From assembly GCA_017530965.1 (NCBI GenBank), contig JAFXLS010000042.1, positions 1 to 64,000 on the forward strand: a stretch of DNA of 64,000 nt, in the 5' to 3' direction. The position numbers and the translations under genes are program-made. The DNA is from Fibrobacter sp. (GTDB lineage: Bacteria > Fibrobacterota > Fibrobacteria > Fibrobacterales > Fibrobacteraceae). Positions 9,401-18,025 of the stretch are shown piece after piece (the first letter of the stretch is position 1; each line of letters starts with the position of its first letter). The notes beneath the pieces are model-generated. The model worked only from the letters and a program-made list of their open reading frames with translations. It searched no databases and was not told the origin of the DNA.

Positions 9401-12400
9401 TCGATTTCAGCCAATTTGGTTCTATGCGGTTGCCATAGAACCAAAGTTCCCTTGTCAGCATCAGCCGATGTAATTTTATATGTCGGTTGTTCTTTTCCAC
9501 AGTCTCGCCACACGGCATAAAGCGTCACAGATTCATCATATGGATTATTTTCCATATACGCATTGTATTCCTTAACGAACTCAGCGCTTGTTGCGTTTTT
9601 GTACCCCTTCGTTGCCGTTTCACTGAAGGCAAAACCGTCTTGGCACTTATCCTTGCGATACAAATGCGGGAATGTATAAGACGGATTTACAGCCATGTCA
9701 AGAGTCGCTTTAGAGACCCAATCATCACTATAGAAAACTTTGATCCCATCATCGAAATCAACATTTTCCGAGAAGAAAAGATTATACACGTTTTCTTCAT
9801 AACCAGAAGCAGTCAAAGACACCATCGTAGCACCTACAGATTTCGTTGAAAGAGTATTGAACACATACGGATTTGTAATGGTTTCCGTTTCTACCGGCGT
9901 AGAACTTGTTCCATTCGTATACACAGCAGTCATTTCGAATGTATTCGTCTTATGATACATGACTCCCGGCACGAATTCGACATAGAACTCGTAATCATCA
10001 CTCTTAAGTTGCTCAATCGACGTTCCCTTCTTAACAACACGAGAATTCGTTTCTTTGTCAACAACCTGATAAATCTTGAAAATGCCCTCTTCTTCGTCAA
10101 CATCTGTCGATACGGTATACGTTGCAGGAGGAGTACAAGCGGCATCCCAAATGGCGTATAGTTTGTAAACCTGTCTAGTCGAAGTTGTTCCATGATCTTC
10201 ATCAACCACAGTCTCTTCTTCAGGAGAAGCTTGTTCCAGCATCATCAAGAAAGCATCGTCACTCAAAGAGGTATAAGCATCTCGACCATTGAAAATCGTA
10301 GACCATCCATGAAAGCACTTCCCGAAAGTAGCGATATGTTGCGGCAACGGATTTTCAGCACCATTTACATAAACATCATATGCAGCCTTTTTCCAGTCAT
10401 TACCATAGAACACCATATCTTCCGTATTCACATTGAATACCAAATTCAACGGAACTGCAGCTGATTCCATCTTCAGGCTATATACGGTATTCTGAGAAGG
10501 CTTTTGCTGGTTATCATTCTGAGTACTTATCACAACAACATTTCCCGAGAGCGTAATATCTTCCGGCGTAGATACAGAACCATCATTGTTAGTCACTTCA
10601 ACCGAAGCTGTTATATCTCCCTTTGCGTAGCCAAACGAAACCGCACTATTTTCATCATCAATAGTAAACTCATAAATTCCACCGGCAAGAACTATATTCT
10701 GGTCATCCAGCATATGTTCGTAAACGACTCCATCAAAAGTTTGTTTTAAATTAAGCGTCGCTTTCGTGTTGCCGTTTGCAATCGTAATCTTAGTTGCAGG
10801 TGCATCTACGCAGGTACTCCAGTTCGCATAAAGCGTTGTAGGAGCATCAGGATCCATACTCAAGTTTTCCTGTATCGCATTCGCTTCAGAAAGATCCTTG
10901 TATTTATCCTGAGGCGTATTAACAAGTGGGTCCGTAACAGACCAGCCATCAAAGCACATAAGGTTCGCATTGTACGGTTGCCACAAGCTAACCGAATGAA
11001 CCGTTTTAGAAAATTCCAGTTTTTCACTTTCCTTGGCATCAACCGGGAAATAGAGATATTTCTTATCCGCATTTGTATTCAAGTCATAAGTCACATAGAA
11101 CGGACCTGCAACAAAATTAGGCGTGACCGTCAAGAAAGCTGTGGTTATTCCATGATCCATTTCGCGAGCAATCAACGAATTTGTAAGGTCTACTTCATCG
11201 CCATCTTCACTACCATGTTTACTCTTCAAGCCATCGACATGCCATGTCGATGCAGAACAATCTCCGCTTACACCGGCAAGAATTTCATCTGCCGTTGCGG
11301 AATAATCCACTTCTGTTTCAGCCGGATTTTCTCCATCGGCACAAACATCTTGCTTCGTTGCACGGAACGAAATAGAATAAGTTCCATCACAAGTATAACC
11401 CGTATTGCACTCAATATCCTTTACCTTGAGATACCTTGTAAGGGGCACAGATATATTACCAGGCGTTAGAGTATTTTGATTAACGTTTGAAACTGCACCA
11501 ACTATCTCATGCGACGACCCATCTGCCGCATCACCACTCATTTCGAGAGTAAACTTGACTGCTTCTGGATTTTGGACTTCGATATTTATTGACGAATTTG
11601 CAGTAATGGAATAGGTCGACGGATAATAGGTCAGAACAATCTTTTTAACATCTTCAGCACGACTATAACTATCATTAATCATATCATAAGCCAGCCAGTA
11701 CGCCATATTCGAGGTCAATGTTATAGGAGTGCCAACCGTTATCGAATAACCATATTCATCAAGAAATGCAACATCATACTGCAATCCCGTCGACTTTCCA
11801 AGTTCAAAGACCATCGGAATCACAATCTTTTTAAGAGAAGCATTTGAAAAAAGACGATTCACCCTCGGAGCCATGAAAATAAAGGTCTTGTCAACAATAT
11901 TGTCTATATTGGCACAGTTCGACGTTCCCAAGCTAGGATCACCATCGCAATACCGATACACGATATCATATGCCACGGGAGTTTCGCAAATCAGGCTTGA
12001 TGAAATTTCATCCGTTAGCGAAACAGGATTGCCAGCAGCATCAACAAACGAAACAAAATCTTTATTCAGATTTGCATTTGCGGCAACCGCCTTCTTTACC
12101 GCCTCAATCTTATCAACACCATTAGAGTTCAATTTACCATTAGCTTCGGTGTAAGTAGAAAAACCTGATGCCATTACTTCCGTATAATAATTTTGAGAAT
12201 TCAAGTCTGTCACGAATCGAGTGTAGTTATCCACTAGACCAAGAGTAGCCTTCTGCTCACTAGAGAGATCTTTTATCTGCACGACCACCAAGCGATTCGG
12301 ATAGTCAGAAGATTTTGCAAATGTCGGCAGTCCATCATTTTCGACATTGCTGACCCACAGGGCAGATTCGCTGTTAGATTCCAAATTATAGTTCAACAGA

Positions 12401-13806
12401 GCTGCAAAAAGTCCAGACGTCATGTCAGCTTCCGCAGCGACTCCATTTGCATTACGCGTCAAAGGTTGTCCAAGTTCTCCAGCAAAGAAATCAACATAAT
12501 TGCCACTAACATAACCACAGCCAGCAGAACAATCATAATTTTCATTCATGTAGTAATTCAAAGGTCCCGTTGCAGTCAACGTTCCTGTAGCATTGCGCAC
12601 ATTGGCATAAATGTTGGCATTTCCATAGGAATAGCCCTCAGACCAAACTAACCCATCTGCATAAAATCTATCGCCACCTACTCCCTTCTCCACAGTGTCA
12701 TCGCCAAAGTGGAAGTTGTTGTACAGGGTGACATTGCTGCTATAGTTAAACGGAGCATCTATAGAACCGACAATATATCCGGCAGCACTCGACCCCTCCT
12801 GAGTTACACCACCCGTAATGCGACCTTTCGAAAACGTATTGTCAATCCTAACAGTACCACCACCGGAAATAAGCCCCACAATGCCACCCGCTATAGATTT
12901 AGACGACACAGAACCTTGATAAAAAGACTTCGTTATCGCAATCGAACCGTCGGTAAAGCCAACAAGACCGCCAGCATTAGTTTCACTTTCAACCTTACTC
13001 TTGGTTACTGCCACATTTTTTAAGGTTACGAAACCACCTTCAATATAACCCGTGACAGCACCCGCATGATAGTCACTATTTATAGTCACGTTTTTTACCG
13101 TTACATTCTCTATATCCCCATTATAATTTAGGGTATAGCCAACAAGAGCACCTGCATAATCCGCCTCAAAGTAGGAGTCTTCGATATCGATGCCGTCGAA
13201 TGAATTAGGATAATATTCATAATCAAGATACACAACTCCCGCATGCGAACCGCTACCTGTCATTTCAAAGTAAACATCCGAGAACTTGACATTCGAAATA
13301 CCAGAGCTCGAACCATTCGTTATGCTAACAAAGCCGATGCCTTCATTAGCTTGATTTGAAGCATAACAGAGGCCCGAAATCGTATAGTTCTTTCCACTCT
13401 CACTCCAAAGGCCGCGGCCTTCGCTCAATTCCAAATACTTGCCCTTAAATGCATCATGGGAATCAATACAACCACCACTATTATGCCCAGCAAACGCGAT
13501 ATCCGATTTCAATACAACAGGATTCATGTACATGCCCAACCAATGCTGAATAAACCTATAAGCATCTGGCATCGGGTCTGTCGAATTAGCCGGATTCGAC
13601 TTTGTCTCATCGAACCAATACTCGAAGCAGGTTTCGTCTGCGTCACCGGATTCTACCTGGCGAAGCTCCAATTGCACCGGATAATCATACTGGTCTTTAA
13701 TTTCCTTTAAGCAGAAATATTTCGTCCCATCCGCCGCATAAGACGTAGCAGACAAGGCCATCAGGATGGCCGTGAACAACGCATAAAAACCCGGAATCTT
13801 TTTCAT
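6427..13806 (-). CDS. Giant T9SS surface protein with GLUG and InlB-type repeats
   Basis: A 2459-residue exported protein. ATG 13806 is chosen because a signal peptide (MKKIPGFYALFTAILM...) begins there; the frame extends 26 codons further with no signal character. Residues about 150-400 contain Gly-rich GLUG-like repeats (AGGLVGFTDGSIAITKSF, AGGIVGLISGGGTVRI) that fold as a beta-helix in adhesins. Residues about 900-1900 hold five modules of about 200 residues, each ending in LYAxW or VYAVW after a CxxGW motif, like the Listeria-Bacteroides (Flg_new/InlB) repeat. The last 75 residues form a T9SS type A sorting domain ending AKKIVVK. Inferred role: a large adhesin exported by T9SS. A shared terminator lies downstream and a TATATTTG box 27 bases upstream. 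Confidence 0.88.
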   Translation of the reverse strand: MKKIPGFYALFTAILMALSATSYAADGTKYFCLKEIKDQYDYPVQLELRQVESGDADETCFEYWFDETKSNPANSTDPMPDAYRFIQHWLGMYMNPVVLKSDIAFAGHNSGGCIDSHDAFKGKYLELSEGRGLWSESGKNYTISGLCYASNQANEGIGFVSITNGSSSGISNVKFSDVYFEMTGSGSHAGVVYLDYEYYPNSFDGIDIEDSYFEADYAGALVGYTLNYNGDIENVTVKNVTINSDYHAGAVTGYIEGGFVTLKNVAVTKSKVESETNAGGLVGFTDGSIAITKSFYQGSVSSKSIAGGIVGLISGGGTVRIDNTFSKGRITGGVTQEGSSAAGYIVGSIDAPFNYSSNVTLYNNFHFGDDTVEKGVGGDRFYADGLVWSEGYSYGNANIYANVRNATGTLTATGPLNYYMNENYDCSAGCGYVSGNYVDFFAGELGQPLTRNANGVAAEADMTSGLFAALLNYNLESNSESALWVSNVENDGLPTFAKSSDYPNRLVVVQIKDLSSEQKATLGLVDNYTRFVTDLNSQNYYTEVMASGFSTYTEANGKLNSNGVDKIEAVKKAVAANANLNKDFVSFVDAAGNPVSLTDEISSSLICETPVAYDIVYRYCDGDPSLGTSNCANIDNIVDKTFIFMAPRVNRLFSNASLKKIVIPMVFELGKSTGLQYDVAFLDEYGYSITVGTPITLTSNMAYWLAYDMINDSYSRAEDVKKIVLTYYPSTYSITANSSINIEVQNPEAVKFTLEMSGDAADGSSHEIVGAVSNVNQNTLTPGNISVPLTRYLKVKDIECNTGYTCDGTYSISFRATKQDVCADGENPAETEVDYSATADEILAGVSGDCSASTWHVDGLKSKHGSEDGDEVDLTNSLIAREMDHGITTAFLTVTPNFVAGPFYVTYDLNTNADKKYLYFPVDAKESEKLEFSKTVHSVSLWQPYNANLMCFDGWSVTDPLVNTPQDKYKDLSEANAIQENLSMDPDAPTTLYANWSTCVDAPATKITIANGNTKATLNLKQTFDGVVYEHMLDDQNIVLAGGIYEFTIDDENSAVSFGYAKGDITASVEVTNNDGSVSTPEDITLSGNVVVISTQNDNQQKPSQNTVYSLKMESAAVPLNLVFNVNTEDMVFYGNDWKKAAYDVYVNGAENPLPQHIATFGKCFHGWSTIFNGRDAYTSLSDDAFLMMLEQASPEEETVVDEDHGTTSTRQVYKLYAIWDAACTPPATYTVSTDVDEEEGIFKIYQVVDKETNSRVVKKGTSIEQLKSDDYEFYVEFVPGVMYHKTNTFEMTAVYTNGTSSTPVETETITNPYVFNTLSTKSVGATMVSLTASGYEENVYNLFFSENVDFDDGIKVFYSDDWVSKATLDMAVNPSYTFPHLYRKDKCQDGFAFSETATKGYKNATSAEFVKEYNAYMENNPYDESVTLYAVWRDCGKEQPTYKITSADADKGTLVLWQPHRTKLAEIDWNLYAGDMEQMLVSWDMNAFAVDAKDGLEIPAYDDISFRLYFYMTEDAEYDYKLDTANVPFAYRASATDAWSTVQNDVITPNANVIIKAPMLKGKYFFVYNDNTDANVFYTSFAIAGRKGNFVSYLYGGDLRNYEYYGRTDACISGWTLSADDSQNIYERVDYSLLKLLESSGYTDEVQVYAVWDESCTQEKFTVASKMDDYGVFKVYYVMKDEEDTVWFDVGKDGLEIPTFTREIGFKFVPSEGFSVNDSIYGVDADGDTLMRIAEDEMFNIEPGQKDFWLSVAAGISSVRVALDENSKDSVFFGSDWTEELTSDNPDSAMVLPTIVYNAEKCLAGWTTDPESDELLTVIDKDLLSKLRAKGRSQGVDVRELLYAKWTTNLDSCAGAFMKLAVEQENGSIWFAEGDKDKTIERRFTEEGTMFVPMELNGRNFRVRAMGADTSVYVLDSLVVMRDGNVDTVLHVGDYMPEILDNVTLKAYFGWKNKTKLDFARARLDSTGSMFKLSFTASDFEVRRKVSAKVQVVDIVKDSIVTQSVFGDSIAMGFDTTFVFRMKKPGNYRMVVTLEDKTGVKENFSREISVDPVISSIAADSWQMLSLSAVDMSAVTWDGDQVFYWWDEYGTGEFWQYKQLTKNDSLDATRGVWYNSLEGRPLPLRDEIDDEGEDFVWELDKANSGWNMVANPHGWAVNLFANYPDAAKDIDENPDVLFWSWNTTTGQYDPMFEEIGPYEAVWVQVSKDTKWKVSAAPAFKGESKAVEKSRSLAKSKTKDRWTLQAKLLDKNGKQDSWNILGAGLNPLTTEEPPESMADHVNLSIVDGKRALAKSIKEASDEMEWTIALSASSDRIGYLSFDGIDGIKDFGFRVFVTVDGNTTEMQNGVPLKVYLKSTAKMATVRVAPAARVVAQNTLKGLRMARLGNQLRVSFEASEGLAGTNARVDILDMKGHVMSTVTAKTLDGSNALVLDAPQTGLYMLRVRAGSEQQAKKIVVK
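8257..10840 (-). repeat. Five LYAxW modules within the giant protein
   Basis: Five protein modules end at LYANWSTC (near 10825), LYAIWDAAC (10155), LYAVWRDC (9517), VYAVWDESC (8852) and LYAKWTTN (8270), spaced 580 to 670 bases. Each has a preceding C..GW/GF segment and is followed by a strand-rich stretch beginning with a T-rich motif (TYTVSTDV, TYKITSAD, KFTVASKM). The modules are diverged in sequence, so they are old duplications rather than recent ones. Confidence 0.8.
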
Positions 13807-13833
13807 AAGGAATCCCCTGTTTATATTCGTTAA

Positions 13834-13841
13834 CAAATATA
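13834..13841 (-). promoter_or_regulatory. TATATTTG promoter-like box
   Basis: TATATTTG on the minus strand, 27 bases before the giant gene start. It matches the Bacteroidota -7 element TAnnTTTG and the similar boxes before several other genes in this window. No convincing -33 TTTG at the canonical spacing is seen. Confidence 0.4.
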
Positions 13842-13894
13842 GTTTTCTTACAAATACATTACAGAAGCTATCATTTGTAAACATCCGTAAATAA

Positions 13895-13920
13895 GAAAAG
13901 CCCCCGTTTCCGGGGGTTAA
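13895..13920 (-). terminator. Terminator of the rpmH-yidC unit
   Basis: On the minus strand, AACCCCCG, loop GAAA, CGGGGG, then CTTTTCTT. It lies about 60 bases after the yidC stop and is oriented to end that transcript. Confidence 0.8.
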
Positions 13921-13932
13921 ATGCGTTTTTCG

Positions 13933-13957
13933 GATCCTTTAGCAGGCTTAGGATGAC
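13933..13957. repeat. Short dispersed repeat (GATCC...AGGATGACA)
   Basis: GATCCTTTAGCAGGCTTAGGATGACA between yidC and its terminator. The two ends match those of the repeat at 50185-50227, while the middle differs. It is read as a degenerate copy of the same intergenic element. Confidence 0.4.
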
Positions 13958-13978
13958 AATTTCGGCCTATTTTGCCAA

Positions 13979-15829
13979 TTACTTCACGATTTCGGCGTCA
14001 ACGACCTTCTTGCCGTTCACAGTCTTCGGACCATTATTGCCGTTATCGCGGCGGATAATCTTGTACTGAATAATGCTCCAGAAGTTAGACACAATCCAGT
14101 AGAGCACGAGGCCGGAGGGCATCACCGCGCTGAACAGGAACATCATAGCAGGCATCATCCACACCATCATCTTCTGCTGGGCAGGATCCATGGCACCGTT
14201 GCCGCTCATGGTCACCTTGGTCTGGAAGTAGGTGGTGACCACCATGATCCACGGGAGGAGAGCAAGGCCATCGGGCATGAGGAACGGAATGCTGAAGCCG
14301 TGGAAAATCACATCGCTGCGGCTAAGGTCGGTAATCCAGAGGAATGCCGGCATGCCGCGGAGTTCAACAGCGCGACCGAGCACGAAGAAGAGGCCCATGA
14401 AGATCGGCATCTGGATAATCATCGGGAGGCAGCCACCGGTGCAGCTAGCGAGCGGGTTCACGCCGTTCTTCGCGTAGAGTTCCATAACAGCGGCCTGCTT
14501 CTTCTGCGGATCGCTGCGGTACTTCACGTTGATTTCATCGAGCTGCGGCTTGAGCTTGCTCATGGCGGAGGTCGACTTGAGCTGCTTGATGGTGAACGGG
14601 GTCGTAATGCCGCGAACAATGAAGGTCACGAGGATAATGGCGACACCGTAGTTCGGAATGATCGAGTAGAAGAACTTGAGCAGCTTGAGAAGCATAGCGC
14701 AAATCCACACGAACCACACGCTGGAACCGGGGAACCACTTGGAACCGGTCACGATGATCTTTTCGTAGCCCTGGCCGAGAGCTTCGACTTCGGCCCATTC
14801 CAGCGGGAGCACCATGAAGTTGTAAGCAACAGAATCACCGCGCACGTTGTCTGCAATAGAGAGGCTGTAAGTACCCGGGTCAGGATTGCCTTCGGTAGCC
14901 AAGTTAATGTGCTTGCCCTTCACCTGGGCGGGCACCGGAGAATCGAACTGTACCGACATGGCAACATACTTACGACGCATGCCAACCCAATAGTAGTTGG
15001 CGTTGTCAAAAGTCATGGCGTCGGAGAAGGTTTCGCGTTCGGTGATTTCGTTGTTCTTGAAAATCACTTCGCTAAAGAAATAGCTTGTACCGCCGAAGCT
15101 CTTGCCCTTCGGGAATTCTTCGGTTTCACGCATGCCGCCCTTCCAGGAGAGCTCGTAGTTGTCGACGCGGAAACCCTTGAACTTGTTCGCCTGACGGACA
15201 GCAACACCAGATTTGGTGAAGCCGTAGCTACGTACCAGCTGGTTGCCGTTGGCATCGGTAAAGACAAACTGCACCGTGGTATCGTTTTCGACATTGATCC
15301 ATTCCGGAGCTTCGACATCGAACATGACATCGGAAAGGTCTGCACCGCCGAGCTTCAAGTCGAGGGCGCCGAGAGTCGTATCTTGAATGAGTTCGGGGAA
15401 ATGGCCTGCGGAATCCGGCAGGGCCTTTACGATGACGCTCTGAACCTTACCGCCCTTGTTAGAAAGGGTCATGATGAACTTGTCGGTTTCGACCGTGACC
15501 GTGCGCTGGGCAATCACCTTAGGAGCTTCAATTGCGGCAGAGTCGTTAGCGGCAACCGTGGAATCCTTCACGGCACTATCGGCAGCAGCTTCGCCTGCGG
15601 CACCGAGAACCGGAGCGGCCTTGACTTCGGCCGTGGAACCCGGGAGCACGAGTCCGCTTGTAGACGGAGCTTCGGCAGAATCGGCGACCTGGGCGGCAGC
15701 TTCCTTGGCTGCGGCTTGCTTTGCGAGCTTCGCCTTTTCGGCAGCTTCGTTGTTCGCGCTGGTCGTCATGAACCACCAAATCATGATGGCACCGATAAGG
15801 ATGGATCCGATGAGAGTATTCTTGTTCAT
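13979..15829 (-). CDS. yidC: Membrane protein insertase YidC
   Basis: An inner-membrane insertase that places proteins in the membrane alone or with Sec. At 616 residues it is the long Gram-negative form: one N-terminal helix (MNKNTLIGSILIGAIMIWW), an Ala-rich linker, a large periplasmic domain (about 105-350), then the conserved core with helices from about residue 360 (PNYGVAIILVTFIVRGITTPFT, the GGCLPMIIQMPIFMGLFFVL segment and MMPAMMFLFSAVMPSGLVLYW). The conserved Arg is in FIVRG. ATG 15829 is chosen: it shares a base with the yidD stop (TGATG); a GTG one codon upstream is possible. Confidence 0.96.
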   Translation of the reverse strand: MNKNTLIGSILIGAIMIWWFMTTSANNEAAEKAKLAKQAAAKEAAAQVADSAEAPSTSGLVLPGSTAEVKAAPVLGAAGEAAADSAVKDSTVAANDSAAIEAPKVIAQRTVTVETDKFIMTLSNKGGKVQSVIVKALPDSAGHFPELIQDTTLGALDLKLGGADLSDVMFDVEAPEWINVENDTTVQFVFTDANGNQLVRSYGFTKSGVAVRQANKFKGFRVDNYELSWKGGMRETEEFPKGKSFGGTSYFFSEVIFKNNEITERETFSDAMTFDNANYYWVGMRRKYVAMSVQFDSPVPAQVKGKHINLATEGNPDPGTYSLSIADNVRGDSVAYNFMVLPLEWAEVEALGQGYEKIIVTGSKWFPGSSVWFVWICAMLLKLLKFFYSIIPNYGVAIILVTFIVRGITTPFTIKQLKSTSAMSKLKPQLDEINVKYRSDPQKKQAAVMELYAKNGVNPLASCTGGCLPMIIQMPIFMGLFFVLGRAVELRGMPAFLWITDLSRSDVIFHGFSIPFLMPDGLALLPWIMVVTTYFQTKVTMSGNGAMDPAQQKMMVWMMPAMMFLFSAVMPSGLVLYWIVSNFWSIIQYKIIRRDNGNNGPKTVNGKKVVDAEIVK

Positions 15830-16083
15830 CACTTTTCCTTTTTGGGCGGGACCGGGTCATAGCCGCCCTTGCAAAACGGGTTGCACCTTAAAATTCTAAA
15901 AACCGCAAGATAGAAACCTTTGAACACACCATGCACCTTGATTGCTTCTATCGCGTATTGCGAACATGTCGGCTGGAACCTGCACACCCCATGAAAAAAG
16001 AAAGGGTGAATAATCTGGTATAGCCGGATAGGCACAATCAACGCGCCCTTCAGAACCTCGTTAACCCTGTGCATCCAAGCCAT
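15829..16083 (-). CDS. yidD: Membrane protein insertion efficiency factor YidD
   Basis: An 84-residue basic, membrane-associated protein of the YidD family that aids YidC-dependent insertion. The family signature is clear: RLYQIIHPFF, CRFQPTCSQYAIEAI and RILRCNPFCKGGYDPVP with three conserved Cys. It lies between rnpA and yidC as in most bacteria, overlapping rnpA by 23 bases and yidC by three. Confidence 0.95.
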   Translation of the reverse strand: MAWMHRVNEVLKGALIVPIRLYQIIHPFFFHGVCRFQPTCSQYAIEAIKVHGVFKGFYLAVFRILRCNPFCKGGYDPVPPKKEK

Positions 16084-16411
16084 CGGTCCATTCCATCTTC
16101 TTGAACACCTTGAGCGCCGATTCGCGCATGCGCTCCGAAGACATGACTTCGGAATTGTCGCTCACAATGATCATAGCCCACACGGGCTTGGCAATATGGG
16201 GAACCCTTTCAAAAAACAGGGGCCGCAGTAATCTACGGCACTTGTTGCGGTAAACAGCGTTACCATTCTTCTTTTTTGCCAAAAAGCAAAAACGACAAAA
16301 ACCGTCCGGGCTTTCAATCCAACGCATCGTGAAAGACGGCGTGCGGATAAATTTCCCATGGACGGCTACTTGCCGATAAGCTGGCTGGTTAGGCAGCCTA
16401 TAGGAGCGCAA
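16061..16411 (-). CDS. rnpA: Ribonuclease P protein component
   Basis: The protein subunit of RNase P, which helps the catalytic RNA trim tRNA 5' leaders. The RNP-binding motif KNGNAVYRNKCRRLLR matches the family's RN(R)xKR(L)LR. At 116 residues the length is normal. The start is TTG 16411: no ATG exists until residue 29, which would remove the first strand, and the rpmH stop lies in the same frame 18 bases upstream. It overlaps yidD by 23 bases, so the two are probably co-translated. Confidence 0.9.
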   Translation of the reverse strand: MRSYRLPNQPAYRQVAVHGKFIRTPSFTMRWIESPDGFCRFCFLAKKKNGNAVYRNKCRRLLRPLFFERVPHIAKPVWAMIIVSDNSEVMSSERMRESALKVFKKMEWTDGLDAQG

Positions 16412-16429
16412 CGAGGCTATGAGCCAATC

Positions 16430-16585
16430 CTACTTTTTGTAGATGGTGTCGCTCACGGTGAGGCGCTTGCGACCCTTGGCGCGACGACGGCTCAGAACAG
16501 CACGACCCCAACGGTCTTCCATACGGGTGCGGAAACCATGCTTGTTGGCGCGCTTACGATTATGAGGCTGGAATGTTCTTTTCAT
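16430..16585 (-). CDS. rpmH: 50S ribosomal protein L34
   Basis: A 51-residue, strongly basic protein of the large ribosomal subunit. The sequence begins [19 protein letters not shown] and goes on with [20 protein letters not shown], the universal L34 pattern, and ends in TIYKK. It is the first gene of the conserved rpmH-rnpA-yidD-yidC run. Its TAG stop lies 18 bases before the rnpA start. No dnaA gene is next to it in this window. Confidence 0.96.
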   Translation of the reverse strand: MKRTFQPHNRKRANKHGFRTRMEDRWGRAVLSRRRAKGRKRLTVSDTIYKK

Positions 16586-16622
16586 TTTAGTAACCTTTAT
16601 TAAAAGTCAAATTTTTGAGTCT

Positions 16623-16630
16623 CAAAATTA
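16623..16630 (-). promoter_or_regulatory. TAATTTTG promoter-like box of rpmH
   Basis: On the minus strand TTGATT, 16 bases, TAATTTTG precedes rpmH by about 37 bases. The box fits both a sigma70 -10 and the TAnnTTTG pattern. The 228-base gap 16586-16813 holds nothing else that I can support apart from the AT-rich sequence upstream. Confidence 0.45.
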
Positions 16631-16813
16631 GAAAATTTCCTAGATAAATCAAGGGGTTAGGCACCACCGTAAGCAAGTTTTACTCACATTTTCGGCCTTT
16701 CCCCAGCGGTCATTCCAAATTATCAACAATCTATCAACACCTATTTTCAACCCACCCCTAAACGACAGCCCATTCATATCGACTCAGAACAAAAAGTTAT
16801 ATTTCCCCGCGTT

Positions 16814-18025
16814 ATGAAGAAGAAAATCATTCTTGCTATTTCTCTTTCGGTAGCGGCCCTGGTTACCGGCTGCTCTAAAGGCCTCAAACCCAGCGACCCC
16901 GATGTGTATCGCAACAAGACGGGTATTATCGGCGTTTTCCGCCAGACCGCCTTCTACTGCGAAGACGTAATGCCCCAGTACATGACTCTCGGCACCCAGA
17001 AGATTGTGGTAAAACCAGGCTGGAGTCACGATCAGGACAACCTGTTCATCAGCGAAATGAAACCGGGCGTCGCCCCGCTTTATAGCTACGAATACGCCTG
17101 CGGCATCGACGAAACCAAGCTCAAGCTCGACACCGCAGACAACGGCAAAAAGCCATTCCCCTACGCCGTAAAGATTCCGGACAAGGGATTCTGCAAGATC
17201 GTCATCTCGTTCTTGGAAAACGACAACCTGTTCTCTCATAACGATGACCTCCTGAGCGAATTCTTCGAAAAGAACGAAGTAGCCGCCGGCTACCCCAACA
17301 TCCCCTACTGCGAAGTCATCGACACCAAGGGTAGCACCGTCACCTTCATGGACCGCGACTCCCTTTACCGCGAACAGTACGCCGCAGCCGTCAAGAACGC
17401 AAAGAATCTGACAGCCGACGACATTTACCCGCTGGTATCTATCGACGGCAGTTCCGACATGGCGACCCTGAGCGGCGACAATTCGCAGGTGGTGCTGGTA
17501 ACTTGGCATAACAATCCCGACGACTTTAAAGACGGCCAAACCATCACCATCAAGGATAAGGTCATTTGGGCCTTTACCGATAAGGAATTCCTGAAATGGT
17601 TCCGTGAAAACCACGCCAAGGTGGACAACTGGGATATACGCCTCAAACAGCTCATCGGCATGTCTCCCGCAACTGACAACAGGTACTTTACCGTGTTCTG
17701 GGCCAACGTGACCGACGTGTTCCGCCCGGCATTCTTCCCCGAAATAAACAGCGGCATGATGAACACCACCTTTACCAACACCTTGGAAGAAGACACCAGC
17801 GAAAACGCCATGTGGTTCAAGAACTGGTTCGACAAGACCAGCGCAACCATTTATAGCAGAGATGGTGGCCACCCGTGGACCCGCCTAGGTTACACCTACG
17901 ACTGGGGCAATCCCAATAGCAAATACGGACTTTCTGAATTTATCGTGAAAGAAGGCGCCCAAATCGAAGTGAAGTTCACCCGCAAGAACCGCGCATTCCT
18001 CACCTGGATGAAGGACAGACTCTAA
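16814..18025 (+). CDS. Lipoprotein, unknown function
   Basis: A 403-residue lipoprotein with a clear signal and lipobox (ALVTGC, Cys20). I do not recognise the family. The body is rich in aromatic residues and Asp and predicted mixed alpha/beta, without long repeats or a Ser-rich linker, unlike other lipoproteins in this window. It has several Cys (YACGID, FCKIV, PYCEV) that could form disulfides. A TATATTTC box lies eight bases before the ATG. Its last 26 bases overlap the 3' end of the convergent methyltransferase gene. Confidence 0.82.
   Translation: MKKKIILAISLSVAALVTGCSKGLKPSDPDVYRNKTGIIGVFRQTAFYCEDVMPQYMTLGTQKIVVKPGWSHDQDNLFISEMKPGVAPLYSYEYACGIDETKLKLDTADNGKKPFPYAVKIPDKGFCKIVISFLENDNLFSHNDDLLSEFFEKNEVAAGYPNIPYCEVIDTKGSTVTFMDRDSLYREQYAAAVKNAKNLTADDIYPLVSIDGSSDMATLSGDNSQVVLVTWHNNPDDFKDGQTITIKDKVIWAFTDKEFLKWFRENHAKVDNWDIRLKQLIGMSPATDNRYFTVFWANVTDVFRPAFFPEINSGMMNTTFTNTLEEDTSENAMWFKNWFDKTSATIYSRDGGHPWTRLGYTYDWGNPNSKYGLSEFIVKEGAQIEVKFTRKNRAFLTWMKDRL

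Noticed and set aside
14300-15862. A 520-codon open frame on the plus strand over yidC.
   Set aside because: Antisense to yidC, His/Glu/Arg-rich composition typical of shadow frames in this genome.
16720-16739. TTATCAACA and CTATCAACA near rpmH as DnaA boxes of a replication origin.
   Set aside because: Only two imperfect boxes, no dnaA or dnaN gene beside them and no AT-rich unwinding repeats; similar words occur elsewhere by chance.
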